The notes beneath the pieces were generated by a model. That model was not told where the DNA came from, searched no databases, and saw nothing but the letters and a program-made list of their open reading frames with translations. A program made the position numbers and the translations under genes. Below, in pieces: positions 51,316 to 58,440 of a DNA stretch of 64,000 nt. Origin of the DNA: JBBRMW01 sp965246845 (GTDB taxonomy: Bacteria > Chloroflexota > Anaerolineae > Aggregatilineales > UBA2796); contig CBDFFR010000010.1 in assembly GCA_965246845.1 (NCBI GenBank), positions 62,001 to 126,000 of the forward strand, given 5' to 3'. Each line of letters begins with the position of its first letter. Position 1 is the stretch's first letter.

Positions 51316-51686
51316 CGCGGTTCTGCGCAATCCGTAACGAACGCACGGGTGAAATTGTCCTCCCAAAAGCCGAATGGACCAGCGGCTTTTGGGGGCATTT
51401 CAAAGGGCTGATGCTGCGCCGCAATCTCTCCGATGACGAGGGGCTGCTCTTCGTCTATGGCAAGGAAAGCAAAGCGGAGACGAGTATCCACATGCTGTTC
51501 ATGCTGTATTCGATAGCGACGGTCTGGATTGACCAGAACGGCGTCGTCGTCGATGCGGTGCTGGCGAAGCCCTGGCGACTGGCGTATATCCCGCGCAAGC
51601 CCGCGCAATACTTCATCGAAGCGCGTCCGCGCCTGCTCGACCGTGTACAAATCGGGGACACACTGCGCTGGGATGCGCCGCAATAA
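51312..51686 (+). CDS. DUF192 family protein
   Basis: 124 residues, GTG start overlapping the previous stop (GTGA). It has the DUF192 pattern: KAEWTSGFWGHFKGLMLRRN, then GLLFVYGKESKAETSIHMLF (the F/M-rich strand), then VWIDQNGVVVDAVLAKPWRL and PAQYFIEARPRLLDRVQIGD. Function of the family is unknown. It lies between two LysM proteins in a tight operon. Confidence 0.85.
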   Translation: MTRFCAIRNERTGEIVLPKAEWTSGFWGHFKGLMLRRNLSDDEGLLFVYGKESKAETSIHMLFMLYSIATVWIDQNGVVVDAVLAKPWRLAYIPRKPAQYFIEARPRLLDRVQIGDTLRWDAPQ

Positions 51687-51688
51687 TC

Positions 51689-53125
51689 GTGCGGGCATGG
51701 TTTTGTATTATGCTGGCTGCGATTATCGCGCTGCTTCCCGCAAGCGCTGCAATATCGGCGCAGGTGACGCCCACACCCTCCGGCACGGTCACGACGATCC
51801 ATATCGTGCAGCGCGGCGAAACGCTGTACCGGATCGCGCTGCTTTATGGTTCGTCGGTGGATGCGATTGTGCAGGCCAATGGCCTCACCAACCCGTCGCA
51901 GATACAGGTCGGGCAGCGCCTTGTCATCCCCAACGCGCAGCGCGGGAGCAGCCCGGATGTGGCGAACGCGCCCGGCGCGGTGGTCGAATTGACCGTCGGG
52001 TTGAGCGACTCGCTGGATAGTCTTGCCGCGCGTTACGGCACGACGCCGGGGCAAATCGCAGCGCGCAATCACATCCTGAACCCGGCGCTGCTCTTTGCCG
52101 GGCAGCCGCTCACGGTGCGCGCGGGCGCGGAAGGGCGCGCGGCTACGGCGGGCGGCGCGTTCTATACCTATGCCGCGAACGATACGCTTTATGGCGTGGC
52201 GGCGCGAGCCGGGGTCACGCTCTCGGCGCTGATGCAAGCCAATCACCTGAACGAGGGTGCGCAGCTCTACCCCGGCCAGCGGCTGCTGCTCCCGGTCGCA
52301 GGCCGCGCGCTCGCGGACCTGCCCGTACCGCTCGATGCCCTCTTCATGCAGCCTGAAACCGCGCAGCAAGGCCGTACCTTCACGCTCTTCGTGCAGACGC
52401 AAACCCCAACGCAGATTAGCGGCTCGTTGCTCGGCCAGCAACTTGTCGATCACACGACGGATGGCCTTGCGCATCGGTTGTGGGTCGGTGTGCCTGCCCT
52501 GCTGCTCACCGGGATTTATCCGCTCACGCTGACCAGCACCGCCGCGAACGGAACATCTGTAACGATTACGCGCAACCTCGCTGTGCAGGATGGCGGCTAT
52601 TTTTCGGAGCGAATCGCGCTACCCGCCAATCAACTGGACCTGCTCGACCCGAAGGTGACGACGCCGGAGTTCAACCAGATCATGACCGTCGTTGCGCCTT
52701 CTACGCCGCGCCTCTACCTCACCGGACCGCTCGGCTTGCCCGTCCCCGCACCCGTGACTTCGCAGTTCGGCACGCGCCGCTCCTACAATGGCGGTCCCTT
52801 TGACCAGTTCCACACTGGTACTGATTTTGCAGGCGCGCCCGGTTCCCCAATCTATGCGCCAGCACCCGGCAAAGTCGTCTTCACGGGACAGCTTTATGTG
52901 CGCGGCAACGCCACGATCATCGATCACGGCTTCGGGATTTACACGGGCTATTGGCATCAGAGCCAGATTTTGGTGAAAATTGGGGATGAAGTGCAGCAAG
53001 GTCAGCTCATCGGCAAGATTGGCGCAACCGGGCGCGTGACAGGTCCACATCTGCACTGGGAAGTGTTCGTGAATGGTGTGCAGGTGGACCCAATACAATG
53101 GGCGCGGGCGGGTCTCATCAATTAG
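51689..53125 (+). CDS. LysM-containing M23 family metallopeptidase
   Basis: 478 residues, GTG start 3 nt after the DUF192 gene. Signal peptide (IMLAAIIALLPASAAISAQ), LysM at about 35-82 (IHIVQRGETLYRIALLYGSS), two weaker LysM-like repeats (LTVGLSDSLDSLAARYGTTP; YTYAANDTLYGVAARAGVTL), a beta-sandwich middle part, and a C-terminal LytM/M23 domain. The M23 ligands are visible in FHTGTDFAG (HxxxD) and GPHLHWEVF (HxH). Likely a peptidoglycan endopeptidase, if the organism has peptidoglycan, or a wall-associated activator. Confidence 0.9.
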   Translation: MRAWFCIMLAAIIALLPASAAISAQVTPTPSGTVTTIHIVQRGETLYRIALLYGSSVDAIVQANGLTNPSQIQVGQRLVIPNAQRGSSPDVANAPGAVVELTVGLSDSLDSLAARYGTTPGQIAARNHILNPALLFAGQPLTVRAGAEGRAATAGGAFYTYAANDTLYGVAARAGVTLSALMQANHLNEGAQLYPGQRLLLPVAGRALADLPVPLDALFMQPETAQQGRTFTLFVQTQTPTQISGSLLGQQLVDHTTDGLAHRLWVGVPALLLTGIYPLTLTSTAANGTSVTITRNLAVQDGGYFSERIALPANQLDLLDPKVTTPEFNQIMTVVAPSTPRLYLTGPLGLPVPAPVTSQFGTRRSYNGGPFDQFHTGTDFAGAPGSPIYAPAPGKVVFTGQLYVRGNATIIDHGFGIYTGYWHQSQILVKIGDEVQQGQLIGKIGATGRVTGPHLHWEVFVNGVQVDPIQWARAGLIN

Positions 53126-53146
53126 AAACGACGACCAATCAAGGTA

Positions 53147-54235
53147 ATGTCAATGAATATCCTCGGCATACACCATATCACGTTAGGGTGCAGCGATGCA
53201 CAGCGCACCGTCGATTTTTATGTGCGGGTGCTTGGCTTGCGGTTCGTGAAAAGGACAATCAACTTCGACGATCCGGGAACCTATCATCTCTATTTCGGTG
53301 ATGAAACAGGCTCGCCGGGAACTGCGGTTACGTTCTTTGAGTGGCCGGGAGCCGCGCGCGGACGCCCCGGCATCGGCGGAACGCATCACTTCGCGCTGAC
53401 GGTACGCAACCGCGAAGGCCTGCTCAAATGGAAGCGCCGCCTCACGGATTTGGGTCTCAACGTCGATGGACCCTTCAACCGCGTCTATTTCGAGTCGATT
53501 TACTTCAACGATCCCGATGGCACGATCCTTGAAATCGCGACGCAGGGACCCGGCTTCGCGGTCGATGAGGCGCAGGATGCGCTCGGTCAGCAGGTCATCC
53601 AGCCGACTGCCGAATTTTTGATTCAACAGCGCGATGAGGCGGCGATCAAAGCCGAGACGTGGCCGGATCCCGTGCCGGAAATCGACGGCGCGATGGCGCT
53701 CAATCAGGGGATGCACCACATCACCGCGATCTCATCCGACCTTGAACGCACCGCGCGGTTCTACGAAGGGTTGCTTGGCATGAAGCGCGTCAAGATGACC
53801 GCAAATTACGACGACCCGGACTCGCAGCACTGGTACTGGTCCGCCGCGCCGGATGCGCGTCCCGGAACGCTCGTGACCTACTTCGGACGTGACCCGCGCA
53901 AAGAACGCCGCGCGCAGATGGGAGCCGGGCAGACGCACCATTTCGCGATGGCGGTACAGGACGATGCCGCACAAGAGGCATGGCGCGAAAAGCTGGTCGG
54001 CGCGGGGTTGAGCGTTTCCCCGGTGATGGACCGCTCGTACTTCCACAGCATTTACACGAAGGACCCGGACGGTCACATCTTCGAGATTGCGACGCTCAAC
54101 CCCGGCTTCACGGTCGATGAACCCGTCGCCACGCTCGGCAGCGAACTCAAACTCCCGGATTGGCTCGAACCGCAACGCAGCCGCGTCACGGCACAGCTTC
54201 GCCCGATTATGGTCCCTGAATGGAAGAAGCTGTAA
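53147..54235 (+). CDS. VOC-superfamily ring-cleaving dioxygenase-like protein
   Basis: 362 residues, two tandem glyoxalase/VOC modules. The first starts GIHHITLGCSDAQRTVDFYV with metal ligands in IHH and GGTHHFAL, and ILEIAT carries the Glu. The second starts GMHHITAISSDLERTARFYE with GQTHHFAM and IFEIAT. Similar proteins include MhqO/LinE-type hydroquinone or catechol dioxygenases. Either M1 or M3 may be the start. The C-terminal tail (LPDWLEPQRSRVTAQLRPIM) is typical of this subgroup. No other aromatic-catabolism genes are nearby. Confidence 0.85.
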   Translation: MSMNILGIHHITLGCSDAQRTVDFYVRVLGLRFVKRTINFDDPGTYHLYFGDETGSPGTAVTFFEWPGAARGRPGIGGTHHFALTVRNREGLLKWKRRLTDLGLNVDGPFNRVYFESIYFNDPDGTILEIATQGPGFAVDEAQDALGQQVIQPTAEFLIQQRDEAAIKAETWPDPVPEIDGAMALNQGMHHITAISSDLERTARFYEGLLGMKRVKMTANYDDPDSQHWYWSAAPDARPGTLVTYFGRDPRKERRAQMGAGQTHHFAMAVQDDAAQEAWREKLVGAGLSVSPVMDRSYFHSIYTKDPDGHIFEIATLNPGFTVDEPVATLGSELKLPDWLEPQRSRVTAQLRPIMVPEWKKL

Positions 54236-54242
54236 GTCAGAT

Positions 54243-54308
54243 GGGGCGGTCAAGCCCGACCCCTACACGGTCGCGCGTCTTTGCAGGGGCGGACCGATGT
54301 GTCCGCCC
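54243..54308. repeat. Family B-like unit next to a family A unit, between convergent genes
   Basis: 54243-54266 (GGGGCGGTCAAGCCCGACCCC) resembles family B. 54283-54308 is family A (CAGGGGCGGAC, CGATGT, GTCCGCCC). The arrangement is two outward-facing units with a 16-nt core CACGGTCGCGCGTCTT. It lies between the stops of the VOC gene and the secreted protein at 54316. Confidence 0.75.
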
Positions 54309-54315
54309 GCCATGA

Positions 54316-55044
54316 TCACGGTGCGAGCGTGAATTTATATGAATAATTCGCGCCGGGCGCGGGGTCCATGCGCTCGCTTGGCGCGATGTTCACCAGATAA
54401 ATCGTTTTCGGCGCAGCATCGAACCGGACGCTCATCGCGCGCAGGGTCGCCCCACCGTCGAGCGTATACTGTTCGGTAAGGTGGCCTTGCTCGATGCTAT
54501 AAATCGTGGCGCGCCCACCAAATGCTTTTGCGTCTCGTTCGAGAGTCGCGGTGTAGCTTGCGCCGCCATCGAAGGTGAACCACGCGGGGCGCGCGTCCGT
54601 TTTCGGCGCGTACTTCGCATCGTGCGTGACGGGCGCTCCCGGCGTGAGTGGCGCGGCTTTCGTCAGCGTGAGCAGGAACGCCCCTGTGCGGTTTTCAGCT
54701 TTGCCCTTGTCGCGCGCAGAAACCGTGATGCTGTACGCGGCGTCGTTGGTGAGCCGCAACGCAAGCGTGCCGGAAACGAGCGTGCGGTCGTTGGCCGTCG
54801 TCGCGAGGCGTTGCTTGGCGTCCGCGATGCTGACGGCGGGGTATAGCTTTTCGGCGTCGGAGGCGCGCTCGACGGTGATCACAATCACATCGTCGCGGCT
54901 ACCCGTGAAGGTATAGGCGACATCCTCATCTGACTTGATGCTACCCGTCACCGCTTCGCCATAAGTGAGCGCAGGTTGAGGGGTCGGTGTCGGTGCGAAG
55001 CGAAAGAGCGTGATGCACACGAGCGCGATGAAAATGTTACGCAT
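54316..55044 (-). CDS. Secreted protein of unknown function, PPC-like repeats
   Basis: 242 residues from ATG 55044, which overlaps the WecA-like stop (CATGCGTAA). Signal peptide (IFIALVCITLFRFA), then two beta-sandwich-like parts with the pattern of PPC (pre-peptidase C-terminal) domains (ALTYGEAVTGSIKSDEDVAY, FTGSRDDVIVITVERASD; later WFTFDGGASYTATLERDAKA). No enzyme motif. Possibly a surface protein made along with glycan synthesis. Confidence 0.55.
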   Translation of the reverse strand: MRNIFIALVCITLFRFAPTPTPQPALTYGEAVTGSIKSDEDVAYTFTGSRDDVIVITVERASDAEKLYPAVSIADAKQRLATTANDRTLVSGTLALRLTNDAAYSITVSARDKGKAENRTGAFLLTLTKAAPLTPGAPVTHDAKYAPKTDARPAWFTFDGGASYTATLERDAKAFGGRATIYSIEQGHLTEQYTLDGGATLRAMSVRFDAAPKTIYLVNIAPSERMDPAPGANYSYKFTLAP

Positions 55045-56092
55045 GAGGTTCCGATTGTATCTTCGCAAAACGCGCGACCACGCCGAAACCCGCGATCACC
55101 AGCCCGAACATGGTCAGGATCGCGAGCAGCTTGAACTGCCGCGAGGTCGTGATGAGCGCCAGCACGCCGAACGCTGCGCAAAACAGATAGTAACCGCTCG
55201 CGATCAGCCGCGCTGGGACGCCCGCATCGATCAGCCGGAAGTGAACGTGTCCCCGGTCGCCCGTTGCGGGGTTCTTCCCGGAGCGCAGCCGCCGCAGGAT
55301 TTGCCATGCTACATCGAGCAGCGGCAAGCCCATCACCAGCAAAATCGTCGCCATCTTCGCGCCGCCGATGATCGCGAGCGCGCCAAGCGTATAGCCCAGA
55401 AACATCGCGCCCGTGCCACCCATAAAAATTTGCGCGGGGTTCCAGTTGAAGACCAGAAAGCCGAGGCACGCGCCAATCAGCGCCAGCGGCAGCAAACTTA
55501 CGCTCAATTGATGTTCGCGCACGGTATGCACGAAGAGCAGGACCGACGCAATCAGCACCACGCCCGCCGCGAGGCCATCCACGCCATCGATCCAGTTGAC
55601 GGTGTTCATCATCAGCCCCGCCCAGAAGAGCGTCAGCGTAATCGTCACGATGTACGGCCAGGGGTCGGTCACTTGCCCGGTCAGCGGATTATTCAACTTT
55701 TCGATGAAAATCAGAAACAGGATACCGACTGCCCCGGCGAAAAGCTGCCCGATATATTGCAGATGCGGCGGCAGGTCGCGCTTGTCATCGATATAACCGA
55801 GGATGAACGCCACCGTCCCGCCGAGGATCAACCCGGCGAACCGGATCACCTCGTTCGGGTCCGCGCGCTCGATAGGCATGAACTGCGCGACCAGCGCCGC
55901 GATAACGAAGCTGAGGTACATGCCGAACCCGCCGAATTTCGGCGTCGGCTGCGGATGAACATGGCGGTCACGCGGCCTGTCGATGATCCCGATCCGGGGT
56001 GCAAGCGCCATCGCCGCGCGTGTGAACAGCAGCGAGAGGCCAAACGCAACTCCGAAAACGATGAACCACGAGAAGACGGTCGTTTGTATCAT
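55037..56092 (-). CDS. Undecaprenyl-phosphate sugar-1-phosphate transferase (WecA/TagO-like)
   Basis: 351 residues, about ten TM helices. Family motifs: RPRDRHVHPQPTPKFGGFGM (cytoplasmic loop 1), GYIDDKRDLPPHLQYIGQLF (DD motif binding Mg), NTVNWIDGVDGLAAGVVLI (the N/D motif) and the loop GDRGHVHFRLIDAGVPARL (HxH loop). The usual FMGDSG motif reads FMGGTGAMFLGY, with Gly in place of Asp. It should start lipid-linked glycan synthesis and fits the LCP/GT2/GT-C genes in the window. Confidence 0.88.
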   Translation of the reverse strand: MIQTTVFSWFIVFGVAFGLSLLFTRAAMALAPRIGIIDRPRDRHVHPQPTPKFGGFGMYLSFVIAALVAQFMPIERADPNEVIRFAGLILGGTVAFILGYIDDKRDLPPHLQYIGQLFAGAVGILFLIFIEKLNNPLTGQVTDPWPYIVTITLTLFWAGLMMNTVNWIDGVDGLAAGVVLIASVLLFVHTVREHQLSVSLLPLALIGACLGFLVFNWNPAQIFMGGTGAMFLGYTLGALAIIGGAKMATILLVMGLPLLDVAWQILRRLRSGKNPATGDRGHVHFRLIDAGVPARLIASGYYLFCAAFGVLALITTSRQFKLLAILTMFGLVIAGFGVVARFAKIQSEPHA

Positions 56093-56213
56093 AGCCCCGA
56101 TTGTACAACGCGGTCCGCCTTCTGCCGATGCTTTGCCGGGTCGCGGCTGGAAGCCAGCGTAGATAAAATGCGCGTGCGCTCGTCATATGAATTTGTATTA
56201 GTCAAATTTTGTG

Positions 56214-56753
56214 TCACAAAATCTTCAATGGCCGCCGCGTGAAGTAGCCTTCCACCTTGCAGATTTCGCCATAGAGTGGATGTTGCAATCCCACTTTCCA
56301 GTCATAGCGCCCGGTGTCTTCGGGCAGCCGCAGCAGCGGGATCGGCACGATGTTGTCTCCCGGCGCATCGACATCCAGCCGCAAGCCCTGTTTGGCATCA
56401 TGTAAATTGATTGCAAGCGTGAGCCGCACACCCGCCGGAAGATTGGTCCACGCGAAAGTCACTGTCGCGTCGTAGTCGAATTCCGCGCCGGTGGCCGGGC
56501 GCGTCGTCAGGCCGAAACTCGCGCAAATGTCGCTCGCGGCGAGGGTCGGGAGCGCGGTTTCGGTCGGGAGTGGCGTTCGCGTTGGGAGCGCAGTCTCGGT
56601 CGGTATAGGCGTCCACGCAGGTGGGAGTGTCACACGCGGAGCCGTGACAATCAGCATCGTCGCAGTTGGCGGAGTGATCGTGCGCGCTGTGCAGCCCGCA
56701 CTCACAAACAGCAGCGCCGCACTACAAAGAATTATGCGAAGCCTACGGCTCAC
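56214..56753 (-). CDS. Lipoprotein with Thr/Pro linker, unknown function
   Basis: About 179 residues if started at GTG 56753 (overlapping the upstream gene's end by 11 nt); ATG 56774 or 56810 are longer alternatives. Lipobox in LLFVSAGC, a Pro/Thr-rich linker (PAWTPIPTETALPTRTPLPT), then a beta-sandwich-like domain with Cys at both ends (ICASFGLTTRPATGAEFDYD; YDWKVGLQHPLYGEICKVEG). Likely extracytoplasmic binding protein. Confidence 0.6.
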   Translation of the reverse strand: MSRRLRIILCSAALLFVSAGCTARTITPPTATMLIVTAPRVTLPPAWTPIPTETALPTRTPLPTETALPTLAASDICASFGLTTRPATGAEFDYDATVTFAWTNLPAGVRLTLAINLHDAKQGLRLDVDAPGDNIVPIPLLRLPEDTGRYDWKVGLQHPLYGEICKVEGYFTRRPLKIL

Positions 56754-57309
56754 CCTCAATATCCACCGCCTCATCCGATACGATTGGCAGGGTGAACGCG
56801 GAAGGCGCATGGGGCAGCGGCGGTAGTGGCGCGGGTTGTGAGTAAGCGGGGATGATCCCGTTGATGTCGCTTGCTGCGTAAACAGGTGGCGGGACGGGGC
56901 GCGGCTGGAGCGGTTCCAGCGGGCGAATCGGCGGCGCGGCTGGGCGCACGGGGCTGTGTACCGTCTGGCTGGCGGGGGGCGCTTCTACGCGGCGGCGGTT
57001 TTGCGAAAGGCGGCGCAAGTAGACCGCCGAGGCGCGCGTATGCTGTTCCATACTCATGTACAGGTCGAGCATCACGCCCGTCCCAAAAGTCACCAGCGCG
57101 AGCAGCAGCCCGAAAAAGAGCAGCGCCGTCCCCGCGACCAGCACCCATAGATAGCCGTTGGTGAGGTTGGTCGGATACAGCGTGTCCGGTCGGTTGATCG
57201 CGACGTATAGCGCCCCCGCGAAGCCGAGAAAGCTGCCCAGCGCGAGCAGCAGTCCGAGCAGCTTGTAAACAGCGCTCAGAATCCGAAGCGTGGTATAGCG
57301 ACGTGCCAT
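56743..57309 (-). CDS. Two-TM membrane protein with Pro-rich cytoplasmic tail
   Basis: 188 residues from ATG 57309 (AAGGGG upstream); open to 57348. TM helices KLLGLLLALGSFLGFAGALYV and GYLWVLVAGTALLFFGLLLAL, then a Pro-rich tail (RPAAPPIRPLEPLQPRPVPP) ending in an acidic SDEAVDIEGEP. Such tails often bind SH3-like or cytoskeletal partners. No family recognised. Confidence 0.6.
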   Translation of the reverse strand: MARRYTTLRILSAVYKLLGLLLALGSFLGFAGALYVAINRPDTLYPTNLTNGYLWVLVAGTALLFFGLLLALVTFGTGVMLDLYMSMEQHTRASAVYLRRLSQNRRRVEAPPASQTVHSPVRPAAPPIRPLEPLQPRPVPPPVYAASDINGIIPAYSQPAPLPPLPHAPSAFTLPIVSDEAVDIEGEP

Positions 57310-57391
57310 GTATTGCCCCTTCCCATCAAAGATTACTGCACTGAGCATAAATCAAAACTGGCAAACGCGCACGTTCTCGATACAAAATTTA

Positions 57392-57428
57392 TGCAAAAGC
57401 CCGTCTCAGTTTTGATACAAAGACGGGC
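57392..57428 (-). terminator. Intrinsic terminator of the F420/FMN split-barrel gene
   Basis: Minus strand: GCCCGTCT, 14-nt loop, AGACGGGC, then TTTTGCATAAATTTT. Perfect 8-bp stem located just beyond the stop at 57452. Confidence 0.75.
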
Positions 57429-57451
57429 AGACGCGAAAAGGTAGCGCCCCG

Positions 57452-57850
57452 CTATTCGACCTTGCGGCTGTTCTGCGTATAGGGATGCGTATCGAGTCCC
57501 CAGCCGATGATCCGTTCGGCCTTGATGCGAATTACGGAACCTTCGCTATAGTCCGGCAGCCCGGTTAGCCCCGTCAATGCTTCAGCGTGTCCACGAATTT
57601 CGACTCCGCGCGGTATCCAGGGCGGGAGGACATCATCGACGACGAACGCCGCGCGCCCGTCGCGCTGAATATCGCGAAACTTCTTGCTTTTGGCGAGGTT
57701 TGCGCCCGCAATGTCGATACTGTCCAGTTCGGGATTATAGGAAAAGCCGACCGGGACGACGTGCGGATCACCATCGGCACTGAGGGTCGCCAGCCTGCCG
57801 AGGCGTTGCGTTTTCAGATATTCGAGTTCTTTTTCGGTGAATGCGCTCAT
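57452..57850 (-). CDS. PPOX-class F420-dependent oxidoreductase (split barrel)
   Basis: 132 residues. FTEKELEYLKTQRLGRLATL followed by DGDPHVVPVGFSYN is the classical pyridoxamine-oxidase-like split-barrel entry of F420-binding proteins, and SKKFRDIQRDGRAAFVVDDV continues it. The C-terminus (SVIRIKAERIIGWGLDTHPY) matches the TIGR03618/PPOX_F420 style. Probably binds F420 (or FMN); substrate unknown. Monocistronic, with its own terminator. Confidence 0.85.
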   Translation of the reverse strand: MSAFTEKELEYLKTQRLGRLATLSADGDPHVVPVGFSYNPELDSIDIAGANLAKSKKFRDIQRDGRAAFVVDDVLPPWIPRGVEIRGHAEALTGLTGLPDYSEGSVIRIKAERIIGWGLDTHPYTQNSRKVE

Positions 57851-57924
57851 GGTGTAATCCTTCTACTTGCGAGATATACCCTGTTGACGCATTCAATCCC
57901 GCCGCATTGTACGTTTGAAATCGA

Positions 57925-58425
57925 TCAGAGATTTTCGGGCGGGAACAGGGCAGCAGGCTGTTGCGCCTGCGCGACCTGTGGATAGACAAGCGCGACCGCC
58001 TGCTGCACAGACGGATGATCGGGCGCGACCGCCCGCGCCTGCTGGACATAGCTCCATGCTTCAAGCGGCATGGTCGCGAGGTTGGCGAGGTAAAGCCACG
58101 CGCTCACGTTGCGCGGATCGGCCTGCGTGACCTGCGTAAAGTAGTAGCGCGCCTCTTCCTTGCGCCCACCCAGCGCCGCGCCCGCGCCCATGTTATAGGC
58201 GACGGTTATATCGAAGACATCCACTTTGGAAGTGGTCAGGGCGCGCAGCAGCAGCCACAGCGGGACCAGCAAAATCAGATTACCAATCGCGCCGATCACC
58301 AGCCCGACAAAGAAGCCATTGGCCGGGATGCGCCCTTTCAGGCCGTACACCAGCGGGGTGAAGACCGCGCCGAGCGCCGCGCCGCTGCCAAGATAGATGA
58401 GAAAGAGTTGCAGGCGTGGGTCCAC
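57925..58425 (-). CDS. Small membrane protein with TPR-like C-terminus
   Basis: 166 residues: two TM helices (LFLIYLGSGAALGAVFTPLV; GFFVGLVIGAIGNLILLVPL) and a cytoplasmic TPR-like tail (AALGGRKEEARYYFTQVTQA; DPRNVSAWLYLANLATMPLE; AWSYVQQARAVAPDHPSVQQ). It starts 15 nt after the large sensor kinase ends, on the same strand, so it may be part of the same transcript and assist that kinase. Confidence 0.65.
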   Translation of the reverse strand: MDPRLQLFLIYLGSGAALGAVFTPLVYGLKGRIPANGFFVGLVIGAIGNLILLVPLWLLLRALTTSKVDVFDITVAYNMGAGAALGGRKEEARYYFTQVTQADPRNVSAWLYLANLATMPLEAWSYVQQARAVAPDHPSVQQAVALVYPQVAQAQQPAALFPPENL

Positions 58426-58440
58426 GAATCCCCCGAACGG

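Noticed and set aside
2370..54308. CRISPR array
   Set aside because: Repeat units are scattered over 50 kb, self-palindromic and lack regular unique spacers; no cas genes.
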